From contig DBFVEH010000002.1 of NCBI GenBank assembly GCA_048526005.1, forward strand, positions 23,566-87,565: 64,000 nucleotides of DNA, given 5' to 3'. Position numbers and translations under genes: made by a program. Origin of the DNA: QALR01 sp900552255 (GTDB lineage Bacteria; Bacillota; Clostridia; Oscillospirales; CAG-272). This document shows, piece after piece, positions 8,557 through 16,762 of the stretch (position 1 is its first letter; the number at the start of each line of letters is the position of its first letter). The notes under the pieces are model-generated. The model was not told the origin of the DNA. It was given only the letters and a program-made list of their open reading frames with translations, and ran no database searches.

Positions 8557-10222
8557 TAATGAATCTATCATTGTCGACCATAATTATGCAGATGATATAG
8601 GTCATGGAACAGCCGTATACTATTTAATTCGAAATTCCTTGCGAAATATTGATGTTGAGATAGTAAATGTAAAAATTTTTTTCAAGGATAATTTATTGAG
8701 ATATGATGACTTTGTAAAAATATTGGAATATTTATATGAACATGAACATTTTGATTTTATCAATATAAGTTTAGGAGTGGTACAATGCGGTGATGTTTCA
8801 AAAATGCAAGAGATATGTACTCGTCTCTTTGAAAGAGGTTGCATACTTGTTGCTGCATATGATAATGAAGGCGCCGTTTCATTTCCAGCGGCATTGGACA
8901 ATGTGATAGGTGTCGATAGCAATTTGAGGGTGGATGAAACAAAATACTTGGAGAGCGGTATCGTTGACATACTTTGCAAATCGAAATTTATGAGAGTGCC
9001 ATGGAATGATGGAAAAATGACATTGGTGAAAGGCAATAGCTTTTCCTGTGCCTTGGTAACGGCAGAATTAGTGAAACAAAAAATACAAGGGACTTTCATT
9101 CCCACATTATTCAATAAAAGAAAATTTAATTATTTAGCTGGTAATAACATAGCGATACCAAAAATGAAAAAAAGTATTGTGTTTCCATTTAATAAAGAAA
9201 TACATTCTATTGCAAATAATGAAGATTTAATTAGTACGGAAATAGTCGCCTATTATTCGCATAAAGCAACAGGGCAAGTAGGAAAGCGAATATGCGATGT
9301 AATAAAGTGGAGCACAAATGAAAAAATTATCCGTAATATAAACGATATTGATTGGCAATCGTTTGATTCGATTATTTTGGGTCACATGGATGAACTTGAT
9401 ATGCTGACAAAAAGCGATAATAAACACAAAATATTAGAGGAAGCTGAAAAAAGAAAAAAAGCGGTATATTCTTTCGATCCGTTATATAACTATTCTGAGC
9501 GTAATGATATATTCTACTTTCCACATATCGATAATGAAGATGTTCCATATAATTACGGAAAGCTTTACAAAACAGATAAACCAATATTATCAATCATCGG
9601 CACAGGCTCTCGTCAGGGAAAATTTACACTACAATTAATTTTAAGAAGAAAATTACAGGAAATGGGCTATATAATCGGACAAATTGGCACGGAGGCGTCC
9701 GCTTTGCTTTTTGGCATGGATTGTGTATTTCCTTGTGGATATAATTCTGCCGTTAATTTGAATTTGTATAATACACTTGCAAAATTGAATCAAATGGTGT
9801 ATTATTTATCACAGAAAAATGTTGATATTATTTTAACCGGGTCTCAAAATGCAGTAGTAACATATAACGATAATAATATAGAAAACTATCCTATCTATCA
9901 TCAAATCGTATTACAAGCAATACAGCCCGATGCTATGATTTTATGTATCAATCCATTTGATTCAATTGAATATATTGTGCGATCTATTAATGCTGCAGAA
10001 AGTCTTACGGAAGGAAAAGTCATTATGACGGTTTGTTTCCCTTATGACATTGATGAAAATTGGTCTGTGATGCAAAACATAAAAATAAAGATATCACCGA
10101 AAAAAATCGAGACGCTAAAAAACGTAATAAAAGAAAATACTGGTGTAGATATGTATATGCTCGATGATATAAATGACCAAAATAAAATAGTAAAACAAAT
10201 AATATCTTATTTTTGCAATTAA
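8549..10222 (+). CDS. Subtilisin-like protease fused to a P-loop peptide-maturation domain, N-terminus lost
   Basis: 557 residues from the first available start, a TTG. The N-terminal half is a subtilase (S8). DIGHGTA carries the catalytic His (19), INISLG follows, AAYDNEGAVSFP carries the oxyanion Asn (106), and GNSFSCA carries the catalytic Ser (164). The strand with the catalytic Asp, which should precede the His motif, is absent because the gene is cut at the junction with the ATPase fragment. After a linker, SIVFPFNKE opens a second module with a P-loop, GTGSRQGKFT (351-360), resembling DUF1611 and possibly the TIGR04066 'peptide maturation' proteins (from memory, not searched). Strongly AT-rich with rare-codon style unlike the core genome. 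It precedes two ABC exporters, suggesting leader-peptide cleavage and export. Probably inactive as a protease now. Confidence 0.75.
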   Translation: MDDNESIIVDHNYADDIGHGTAVYYLIRNSLRNIDVEIVNVKIFFKDNLLRYDDFVKILEYLYEHEHFDFINISLGVVQCGDVSKMQEICTRLFERGCILVAAYDNEGAVSFPAALDNVIGVDSNLRVDETKYLESGIVDILCKSKFMRVPWNDGKMTLVKGNSFSCALVTAELVKQKIQGTFIPTLFNKRKFNYLAGNNIAIPKMKKSIVFPFNKEIHSIANNEDLISTEIVAYYSHKATGQVGKRICDVIKWSTNEKIIRNINDIDWQSFDSIILGHMDELDMLTKSDNKHKILEEAEKRKKAVYSFDPLYNYSERNDIFYFPHIDNEDVPYNYGKLYKTDKPILSIIGTGSRQGKFTLQLILRRKLQEMGYIIGQIGTEASALLFGMDCVFPCGYNSAVNLNLYNTLAKLNQMVYYLSQKNVDIILTGSQNAVVTYNDNNIENYPIYHQIVLQAIQPDAMILCINPFDSIEYIVRSINAAESLTEGKVIMTVCFPYDIDENWSVMQNIKIKISPKKIETLKNVIKENTGVDMYMLDDINDQNKIVKQIISYFCN

Positions 10223-10227
10223 ATTTG

Positions 10228-10241
10228 ACCGTAAATACGGT
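10228..10241. promoter_or_regulatory. Perfect dyad between the protease gene and the ABC transporters
   Basis: ACCGTAAATACGGT is a perfect inverted repeat (6-base arms, 2-base centre). It overlaps TTGACC (10225-10230) and runs into TATAAT (10241-10246). The geometry suits a small repressor or activator site. The distance between the two boxes (10 bases) is too short for a normal promoter, so the promoter reading is weak. A second TATAAT lies at 10331-10336, closer to the ABC gene. Function inferred. Confidence 0.4.
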
Positions 10242-10366
10242 ATAATGTCCCCACAAATACGAAAACATTCATGTTTATCGAAATCATGGAAAAACGAGAA
10301 AAAAGCATAGATTTTATTGTTGATTTATAGTATAATAGAATAAAATTGAATTCAAGGGAGCATGCC

Positions 10367-12160
10367 ATGAATATCAAGCAAAAAATAAAAAATTTAGTCA
10401 GCTATTTTCGTCGAGCATGGGCAACGTCAAGGACCTATTTATTCGTAAATCTGATTAGAAATATATTCACGGCATCTATATCGCTTATCAATATTGTGGG
10501 ACTTGGCACTGTCGTCGATGCCCTCACCTCCGGTAAATCTAAGGAAGACGTATTGCAGGTTATACTTGTGTATCTTTCCGTCAATCTTTTGATTACATTG
10601 ATAAATCAGGCTCTGCTTTTGTGGGAAAACAGTGCAATGCGGAAAGCAAGTAATGTTTTGCAGTACGGATATATGCACGACTGTCTTGATGTCGATTATC
10701 ATTACGTTCAGGACCGAAAAATACTGAATTTAAAAAGAAAATCAATGAATTCACAGCCCGTCTTTTCGTTAAGCGTTTACGGAGAATGTTTTAGCTATAT
10801 TATACAGGCAATAGGCGTTATATCAATATTTGCGTTATTGAGTCCAATTTTTATCGGGATAATTTTGGTTTTGTCGGCGGCACTGATCTGGCTTACAATA
10901 TATACGCAAAAATGTGATTTCGATTTCAATAATGATAAAGTAGAAGACGACAGAAAGCTTACATATCTTTATGAAGTAATGACCAAATACAAATTTGCAA
11001 AGGAAATCCGCATTAATAATGCAGGAGCTTATATAGAGAATAAATACAAAGCTACATTCATGACACAAATCCAGAAGTTGAAGCAGCTTCTTAAAAAGAA
11101 ATTAGGCGTAAATTTATTAAGTGTACTTTTCTCAACCATTCAAGCAGCGATTATGTATCTATATTTCACATATCAGGTATTTTCGTCGCAGATCAGTATT
11201 GCGCAGTATACGGTAATGCTTGCGTCAACAACTCTTTTCACATCCGTGCTGCTCGGTATTTTCAAAGACATAGGTATGATCAATAACAGCTTGAAAGCGG
11301 CGGATTTTTATCGGGAATATGAAGATACATTAAAAAATAACAGTGTATTAAGTGACAGCAACCGATTAAGTGAAATCGGTCTCGACTTTTCAACAGCTTC
11401 TTTAAAATTTGAAAATGTATCATTTTGTTATCCGGGAGCATCGGATTTTACTTTAAAAAACATTGATCTTGAAATTCCGGCAAGTAAAAAACTTGGAATT
11501 GTCGGACTCAACGGTTCGGGGAAGACGACTCTCATCAAGCTCATGCTTCGCCTTTATACTCCAACGGAGGGCAAAATTACGTTGGGCGGCATAGATATAT
11601 CGGAAATTCCATACCGGCAATATGCAAAGCATATAGGCGTGGTTTTGCAGGATTTTTCATTGTTTTCATACAGCTTAAAGGAAAACATTGTATTTGACGG
11701 CGCTTATCATTCACGCAGACTGATTGAATGTATTGATAAAAGCGGACTTTCAGATAAAATAAAAAAATTACCGAAAGGTATTGAGACCTCCATATACCGT
11801 GATTTGGATGACAATGGTGTCGAATTTTCGGGCGGGGAAGGGCAAAAGCTGGCAATGGCAAGAGCGATTTATAAAGACGCAGATATGCTGATCTTGGATG
11901 AACCGTCAAGCGCGCTTGACGTAATTGCCGAATATGAGTTGTTTTCTCGCCTTAATGAAATATCTGAAAACAAAACGACGGTGTTTATATCACACCGTTT
12001 GTCGTCCACTTTGTTTTGTGATCATATTGTGGTACTGAGCGATGGAATGATAATTGAACAGGGTGATCACAGTTCGCTGATGCAGAAAAATGGATTTTAT
12101 GCAAATTTGTATCATTCACAAGCAAAGTATTACGAAGAAAACGGGGTAAAGATACAATGA
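10367..12160 (+). CDS. ABC transporter, fused permease/ATPase half-transporter (first of pair)
   Basis: 597-residue exporter-type half-transporter in the membrane. An N-terminal domain with about six transmembrane segments (residues 20-310) is followed by a nucleotide-binding domain with Walker A GLNGSGKTT, signature FSGGEGQKLAMARA and Walker B MLILDEPSSALD, then an H-loop ISHRL. The SGGEGQ variant of the signature also occurs in the next gene. The start is set at the ATG preceded by AAGGGAG with 6-base spacing; an upstream in-frame TTG at 10346 would put the ribosome binding site inside the gene. It overlaps the second half-transporter by 4 bp, so they probably form a heterodimer. Following a protease/P-loop protein, a peptide substrate is the best guess. 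AT-rich like the protease gene. Confidence 0.88.
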   Translation: MNIKQKIKNLVSYFRRAWATSRTYLFVNLIRNIFTASISLINIVGLGTVVDALTSGKSKEDVLQVILVYLSVNLLITLINQALLLWENSAMRKASNVLQYGYMHDCLDVDYHYVQDRKILNLKRKSMNSQPVFSLSVYGECFSYIIQAIGVISIFALLSPIFIGIILVLSAALIWLTIYTQKCDFDFNNDKVEDDRKLTYLYEVMTKYKFAKEIRINNAGAYIENKYKATFMTQIQKLKQLLKKKLGVNLLSVLFSTIQAAIMYLYFTYQVFSSQISIAQYTVMLASTTLFTSVLLGIFKDIGMINNSLKAADFYREYEDTLKNNSVLSDSNRLSEIGLDFSTASLKFENVSFCYPGASDFTLKNIDLEIPASKKLGIVGLNGSGKTTLIKLMLRLYTPTEGKITLGGIDISEIPYRQYAKHIGVVLQDFSLFSYSLKENIVFDGAYHSRRLIECIDKSGLSDKIKKLPKGIETSIYRDLDDNGVEFSGGEGQKLAMARAIYKDADMLILDEPSSALDVIAEYELFSRLNEISENKTTVFISHRLSSTLFCDHIVVLSDGMIIEQGDHSSLMQKNGFYANLYHSQAKYYEENGVKIQ

Positions 12161-13911
12161 AATTAAAGGCTAAGCTCGTCAACTCAATTAACATATTCAG
12201 AATAATCGGAAAATATGAGCCGCTTTATCTTGTTTTTGTGGTGCCAAGTATTCTTATTTCATCTCTGCTGACGATTTTATATGTATATTTCCCGAAGCTT
12301 TTTATTGAACAGCTTACAAACGGAAATACATATGGCGATATTGCAAAGCTCATCTTTATATATATCGGCATATTATTGATTTTGAACGGGATCAAGGCGT
12401 TTCTCTCTAATAAGATCACTTTTTGCGTTGATCGTTTTTCCAAAAAGCTGCAATTAGCGACGGGTTGTATTACGATGTCGATGCCGCTCGCCGATATGGA
12501 GGGAGCAAATTTCAGCGACAAGCTGGCAATGGCAAATAATGTCGTTCAGGTCACGAATGCAGCCGGTCTTTTACAAAACATCATCGCCAATGTAATAACG
12601 ATAATTGGGCTTGCAGTCATTATTACGCATCTGGATATTATTTTTGTTTTGCTTGTATGTCTGACACTGCTTGTAAAAATATGTTTTGTATATTTGACAT
12701 ATTGGCACAATAAAAAACGCCGCAGAGAATATGCGGCGAATGATCGGATAGGAAGTTATTTAGACAGTACTGCTTATTTCAATCAAGGAGCTGCCAAGGA
12801 ACTTAGGATCAATAACCTCAAAAATTGGTTTATGTCAAAAATCAAGGGTTATCGAACCGAAATGCTGAGGCTGCAATATGGTGATTTTAGACAATACGCT
12901 TTATTTGAAAGTATTACCGCCATTATTATGGCAGCGCAGTCTTTTGTGATATTGTCCATGTTGGCCGTGCGGGTAATTGACGGCACAATCGGCATCGCGG
13001 ATTTCACAATGTATTTTTCCGCTGTGTCTACCTTGACCGTTACGCTCTCCGCGATTGTCGGCTTTATCGGAGAATATAACCGTCAACAGCTATATTTATC
13101 GGATTTTGGTACGCTTTCGAAAAATCAAGAAATAAATAAAGAACATTTTCAAAAAGAAATATCTGATTTTGATATCGTTTTTGAGAACGTATCTTTTGCT
13201 TATCCCAATACGAAGAATTTTGTACTTGAAAATATTAATATCCGTATTTCTGCCGGCGAAAAACTCTCGATCGTAGGAAAAAATGGAGCGGGCAAATCGA
13301 CTTTTATTAAACTGCTTTGTCGATTTTATCGACCTACATGTGGGAAGATAACGATAGGAGGAGTGGACATTTGGGAGATCGAAAACGAGCAATATAATAA
13401 ATTGATTTCGGCCGTATTTCAGGATTATCAAAATTTCTCTTTTACAATAAAAGAAAATGTATCTATGGACCAAAGCGCGGAAAACGTTGATGAAATATTA
13501 TCTGATATCGGGCTTGATAAACTCATAGAGAAATTGCCGGAGGGAACAGACACCTATCTTACAAGGAATTTTAGTTCAACCGGGGTTGAGCTTTCCGGCG
13601 GAGAAGGGCAAAAACTCGCAATCGCAAGAGCTGTGTACAAAAATTCGCCGATTCTGATTTTAGATGAACCGACCGCCGCTTTGGATCCCAAAGCGGAAAG
13701 TGAAATTTATGATAGCTTTTTCAAAGTTGCGAAAGGAAAAACCACCATTTTTATTTCTCACCGTCTTGCTTCTTCAACAGTCGCTGATAAAATAGCGTAT
13801 TTTGAGAATGGAAGGATCACAGAATATGGTTCGCATGCGGATTTGATGAAGGATCCGAAAGAGTACGCAAAAATGTTCGACTTACAGCGAAAATCTTATG
13901 TTGAGAAATAA
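12157..13911 (+). CDS. ABC transporter, fused permease/ATPase half-transporter (second of pair)
   Basis: 584 residues, same architecture as the preceding gene. An exporter membrane domain is followed by an ATPase domain with GKNGAGKST, LSGGEGQKLAIARA, LILDEPTAALD and ISHRL. The start ATG overlaps the previous stop (ATGA), indicating translational coupling and a heterodimeric exporter. Neither half carries an N-terminal C39 peptidase domain. If the substrate is a leader-bearing peptide, cleavage would have to come from the upstream S8 protease, which is now truncated. No precursor peptide gene was found in this locus. Composition is AT-rich, as for the whole accessory segment. Confidence 0.88.
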   Translation: MKLKAKLVNSINIFRIIGKYEPLYLVFVVPSILISSLLTILYVYFPKLFIEQLTNGNTYGDIAKLIFIYIGILLILNGIKAFLSNKITFCVDRFSKKLQLATGCITMSMPLADMEGANFSDKLAMANNVVQVTNAAGLLQNIIANVITIIGLAVIITHLDIIFVLLVCLTLLVKICFVYLTYWHNKKRRREYAANDRIGSYLDSTAYFNQGAAKELRINNLKNWFMSKIKGYRTEMLRLQYGDFRQYALFESITAIIMAAQSFVILSMLAVRVIDGTIGIADFTMYFSAVSTLTVTLSAIVGFIGEYNRQQLYLSDFGTLSKNQEINKEHFQKEISDFDIVFENVSFAYPNTKNFVLENINIRISAGEKLSIVGKNGAGKSTFIKLLCRFYRPTCGKITIGGVDIWEIENEQYNKLISAVFQDYQNFSFTIKENVSMDQSAENVDEILSDIGLDKLIEKLPEGTDTYLTRNFSSTGVELSGGEGQKLAIARAVYKNSPILILDEPTAALDPKAESEIYDSFFKVAKGKTTIFISHRLASSTVADKIAYFENGRITEYGSHADLMKDPKEYAKMFDLQRKSYVEK

Positions 13912-14125
13912 TCGCTTTACGGCGGCTCAATATATTTTTGCGGCAGTTCATTCGTGAAAATGTTATTCCGTAAGAGTCAAAAAGATGACGGGATGTTGCT
14001 TCAATTCCATCTCGCAATTTTCTCGCAAATTTCCGGAAAACGCCTGATAAAGTGCGGGAAAAGTGCAATTTTTAGAACATTTTAAATATTACTGGGGATT
14101 ATTTGGGAAATGGGTTAGCAGTCCC
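13912..14125. other. Gap between the ABC pair and the tRNA-Ser remnant
   Basis: No supported gene. The only open frames are short and low in coding character. The stretch holds CTCGCAATTTTCTCGCAAATTT near 14010, an imperfect direct repeat, and then AT-rich sequence up to the tRNA fragment. This is where the arm-type sites of an integrated element would be expected, but I cannot show integrase sites here. Confidence 0.4.
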
Positions 14126-14183
14126 CTTGAAAACCAGCGAACGCGCAAGTGTTCCGTGGGTTCGAATCTCTCCTTCTCCGCCC
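14126..14183 (+). other. Displaced 3' half of tRNA-Ser(UGA), probable integration (att) footprint
   Basis: From the anticodon loop onward the sequence follows a serine tRNA. The loop CTTGAAA holds anticodon TGA. A long variable arm GAACGC/GTGTTC closes on GCAA. A T-loop GGTTCGAATC follows, then the acceptor 3' strand CTTCTCC with discriminator G and CCC where CCA would be expected. There is no matching 5' half: nothing upstream supplies GGAGAAG, a D-arm or the complement of the anticodon stem (CTGGT). The T-stem carries a mismatch. A tRNA 3' half starting in the anticodon loop is the classic cross-over segment of tyrosine recombinases. The original flank with the tRNA terminator follows on the right, so the inserted DNA should lie to the left. 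Confidence 0.65.
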
Positions 14184-14226
14184 AAAAACAGTAGCTTGAT
14201 ACACTTGTATCGACCTACTGTTTTCT
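14184..14226 (+). terminator. Hairpin terminator behind the tRNA-Ser remnant
   Basis: AAAACAGTAG pairs with CTACTGTTTT, with an inner GATACA/TGTATC stem, followed by a T-rich run. It is positioned as the terminator of the former tRNA gene and also stands just downstream of the minus-strand nucleotidyltransferase gene. Confidence 0.6.
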
Positions 14227-14247
14227 TTTTATTCTATAATTACTGAA

Positions 14248-14901
14248 TCAGTGAAAATTCATATAATAAACCTCATTTACCGCTTCAATATACGCATTGA
14301 ACGAGGGATGATTGCGGTCTTGGCGGCTTAAGTACATATTTTTCTTATCGAGATAAGCATTTCTTAAGTTCGTCCATAGATGGTACTTTTTCAATTTATC
14401 TACCTTAGCAGACAAACCTTCCGAGCACGGGGCTTCATTCCAATAGTATTGGTCGTAGGCAGCAAATTCGGTTTTTTGGTGAATCAGCCTGAACCATTGA
14501 TTCTTTCTCTCGGCAACGATAGCAACATCAATACTGAATTCGGTTGAGTTGCCCTTGGTAAAATGCCGTCTTTCAGTTGAGAGCGCAGAGGTGGAGTCTT
14601 CACAATCTCCCCATCCGTTTGCATTAAGAACGGCGTTAAACTGCTTACGGATATATTCCTTGATTTCACGACCATCGTTGATGTCCATTTCGTGAGTGGA
14701 AATAACACACAAGTTGTAGTCAAGGTCTACGGGATTGTCCTCATTTTGCGTTTCAAGGTTTTTTGCCCCGCTTCCGACAAGATGTGCTTCAACGGTCATA
14801 ACAGAATCGTTATTGATGCGTTGAACCAACTGATTGATAATACCGGAGCACAAGCTTCGCATTCTTTTCAAAAAATCCTTATCCTTAATGTAGTGATACA
14901 T
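14248..14901 (-). CDS. Nucleotidyltransferase-fold protein, orphan
   Basis: 217 residues. Nucleotidyltransferase signature: LVGSGAKN (G43-S44), then PVDLDYNL with the metal-binding pair D59 and D61, and FSIDVAIV with the third acidic residue D125. The arrangement is that of small stand-alone nucleotidyltransferases related to the CCA-adding/OAS/CD-NTase superfamily; the exact family is not recognised. The start is moved from an upstream ATG (14928) to 14901 because AAGAAGGAG sits 6 bases before it and lies inside the longer reading. It has its own promoter (14959-14986) and no operon partner. It stands directly beside the tRNA-Ser att-like remnant, a usual place for cargo genes. Substrate unknown. 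It could be a defence or antibiotic-modifying enzyme, but nothing here decides that. Confidence 0.75.
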   Translation of the reverse strand: MYHYIKDKDFLKRMRSLCSGIINQLVQRINNDSVMTVEAHLVGSGAKNLETQNEDNPVDLDYNLCVISTHEMDINDGREIKEYIRKQFNAVLNANGWGDCEDSTSALSTERRHFTKGNSTEFSIDVAIVAERKNQWFRLIHQKTEFAAYDQYYWNEAPCSEGLSAKVDKLKKYHLWTNLRNAYLDKKNMYLSRQDRNHPSFNAYIEAVNEVYYMNFH

Positions 14902-14958
14902 TTTATTCTCCTTCTTATCCCAAGCCACCCATTTAGCGCTTCTGCAATAAATCGTTAT

Positions 14959-14986
14959 AGTATACTCCGATTTTTAAATTTGTCAA
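14959..14986 (-). promoter_or_regulatory. Promoter of the nucleotidyltransferase gene
   Basis: On the minus strand TTGACA (14981-14986) and TATACT (14959-14964) are separated by 16 bases. They lie about 60 bases upstream of the gene start. Confidence 0.65.
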
Positions 14987-15322
14987 TGGTTTTTTGCAAA
15001 TTATTCTCAAAAAACTGTATTGAAACTTTGTTGCAAATATATTTATATATTCGTAAACAACGCAGCTGGCATTGTTGCAAAAAGGCGGTAATGAGAAAAA
15101 GAACAACAGATTTTCCGTTGTTCTTTTTCATTTATCATGGTGTAATATCGAATTTATATTGACAGAAGGCGCTTTTTGCGTGTAAGATAGAAGCAATGAA
15201 AAATCCAAATAGTCGGAATCCGTTTCATAACCGCCAATGGAGACGGCGGCGCCGGAATTTGCAAGAGAGGTGCTGACGGCGCCGCGTCGTGGCGCAAAAC
15301 GCCGGGAAAAAGAATCTTCTAT
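14987..15322. other. Gap with a terminator hairpin and a promoter
   Basis: No supported gene. At 15091-15131 ATGAGAAAAAGAACAAC pairs with GTTGTTCTTTTTCAT, a strong terminator-like hairpin with no intact gene in front of it. A short frame ending in NNAAGIVAKRR just before it may be a gene remnant. At 15159-15188 TTGACA, 18 bases and TAAGAT make a promoter for the following membrane-gene remnant and probably the ABC exporter. A GC-rich segment with GGCGCC repeats fills 15240-15300. Confidence 0.45.
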
Positions 15323-15802
15323 ATGGATTGGCTTGACCTTTGCGGATTTATCACCGCTGTTTTGCTCATGGCCCCAACGATTTTGGACGGAGTTTTTCAC
15401 CGGGAGGCGTTTGAAAACCGTTTTCACAACCGGTCCATTGAGATAATCGAACAGAGCGGGCGATTCGGCTGCCTTGCTTTTGCCGTATTTCATTTTCCTA
15501 TCGTCTGTCATGTCTGTCGGTTTGATTGGGCACAAACGGCCGTGGCGGTCGGGAACGGAGGATGTTTGGTTGCGTATGCTCTTTTTCGGCTGTTGTTTCG
15601 CAAAAAAGCCTCCGTCGTCAAGGCTTGAGCGTTGTCGGAGATTCCTGCGGCAATGTTTTTGCTTGACGGCCTTTTGCTCGGCGATATCCCGCTTCCGGTG
15701 ATGTCTGTGCTGTTTGGAATCGGTCATATCACGCTGAGCGTGAAAAACGCCGCCGAAGCGCGGCGGACGGAACAACGGGGAATTGCGGCAGGATACAAGT
15801 GA
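15323..15802 (+). pseudogene. Four-helix membrane protein gene with in-frame TGA
   Basis: The frame from 15323 gives MDWLDLCGFITAVLLMAP and then EIIEQSGRFGCLAFAVF. It stops at a TGA (15626-15628) and continues in the same frame as ALSEIPAAMFLLDGLLLGDI, ending VKNAAEARRTEQRGIAAGYK at 15802. Together they make a 160-codon protein with about four hydrophobic segments, similar in layout to small uncharacterised Clostridia membrane proteins (from memory). A single base change explains the stop. No recoding signal was seen, and neighbouring genes use TGA as a normal stop (for example at 18277). The ribosome binding site is poor. Located just upstream of an ABC-2 exporter. Confidence 0.6.
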
Positions 15803-15847
15803 TAAAAAGAAAAAATCCGGCAGAGCGGACAAACGAAGGAGAGTTTT

Positions 15848-16762
15848 ATGAAAAGCATCATTGAAATCCGCCATCTTTATAAGAGCTTCGGCGAGGTGAG
15901 GGCTGTGCAGGATCTCAGCTTCCGCGTAAAGGAGGGCGAGCTTTTCGCGTTTCTCGGCCTCAACGGAGCGGGGAAAAGCACGACGATATCCATTCTGTGC
16001 GGTCAGCTTGCAAAGGATGCGGGGAGCGTCGTCGTCGACGGCGCAGACCTCGATCATGACGCCGACAGAATCAAGCGCGAGCTCGGCGTTGTCTTTCAAG
16101 CTTCCGTACTGGACAAGGCGCTGAGCGTCAGAGACAATCTCGCGTACCGCGCGGCGATGTACGGCATTACGGGAGAGGCGTTCCGGAGGCGCCTTGCGGA
16201 GCTTGCATCTATGCTGGAATTTGAAGATCTTCTGAACCGGACGGTCGGAAAGCTGTCCGGCGGTCAGCGGCGCCGCATCGACATTGCAAGGGCGCTTTTT
16301 CACAAACCGAGGATTCTCATTCTCGACGAACCGACCACGGGACTCGATCCTCAGACGCGCGGAGCGGTATGGCGCGTGGTCTCGGAGCTGCGGAAAAGTG
16401 AGGGGATGACTGTATTTCTCACTACGCATTATATGGAGGAGGCAGCGGACGCGGATTACGTCGTCATCTTGGACGGCGGAAAAATCGCGGCCGAGGGCAC
16501 GCCGCTTGAACTGAAAAATACCTATACCGGAGATTTTATCACGCTGTACGGCATCGCGGAGGAAGAAGCGAGAAGCTTTGGTCTGCCTATGGAGAAACTT
16601 CGGGACGCATACCGTATCGCCGTTCCTGGTACTGCGGGCGCGACGGAGCTGATTTTGAAATATCCGGCGCTTTTCACCGATTATGAAATCACAAAGGGCA
16701 AAATGGACGACGTGTTTCTCGCGGTAACGGGGAAAAAGCTTGCGGGAGGGGAGGACAAATGA
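15848..16762 (+). CDS. ABC transporter ATP-binding protein, drug-resistance (DrrA/ABC-2) type
   Basis: 304-residue cytoplasmic ATPase partner of an ABC-2 exporter. Walker A GLNGAGKST at residues 37-45, signature LSGGQRRRIDIARA, Walker B ILILDEPTTGLD and H-loop TTHYMEEA, followed by the roughly 80-residue C-terminal extension usual in DrrA/multidrug ATPases. The start is supported by GAAGGAGAG 5 bases upstream. It overlaps the following permease gene by 4 bp, so the two form one exporter. Substrate not predictable; drugs, lipids or polysaccharide are typical for the family. Confidence 0.92.
   Translation: MKSIIEIRHLYKSFGEVRAVQDLSFRVKEGELFAFLGLNGAGKSTTISILCGQLAKDAGSVVVDGADLDHDADRIKRELGVVFQASVLDKALSVRDNLAYRAAMYGITGEAFRRRLAELASMLEFEDLLNRTVGKLSGGQRRRIDIARALFHKPRILILDEPTTGLDPQTRGAVWRVVSELRKSEGMTVFLTTHYMEEAADADYVVILDGGKIAAEGTPLELKNTYTGDFITLYGIAEEEARSFGLPMEKLRDAYRIAVPGTAGATELILKYPALFTDYEITKGKMDDVFLAVTGKKLAGGEDK

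Noticed and set aside
8549..10222. Idea that the protease gene is a complete, active enzyme
   Set aside because: The catalytic Asp region that should precede the His motif is missing, and the only start is a TTG inside the junction with the ATPase fragment.
10271..10330. A 19-codon frame (MFIEIMEKREKSIDF...) between the protease and the ABC genes as a possible precursor peptide
   Set aside because: No ribosome binding site, no leader/core pattern and no Cys, Ser or Thr-rich core. Too short to support as a precursor.
15128..16429. A 433-codon minus-strand frame opposite the ABC ATPase
   Set aside because: Arg/His-rich shadow without family features; the ATPase on the plus strand is complete.
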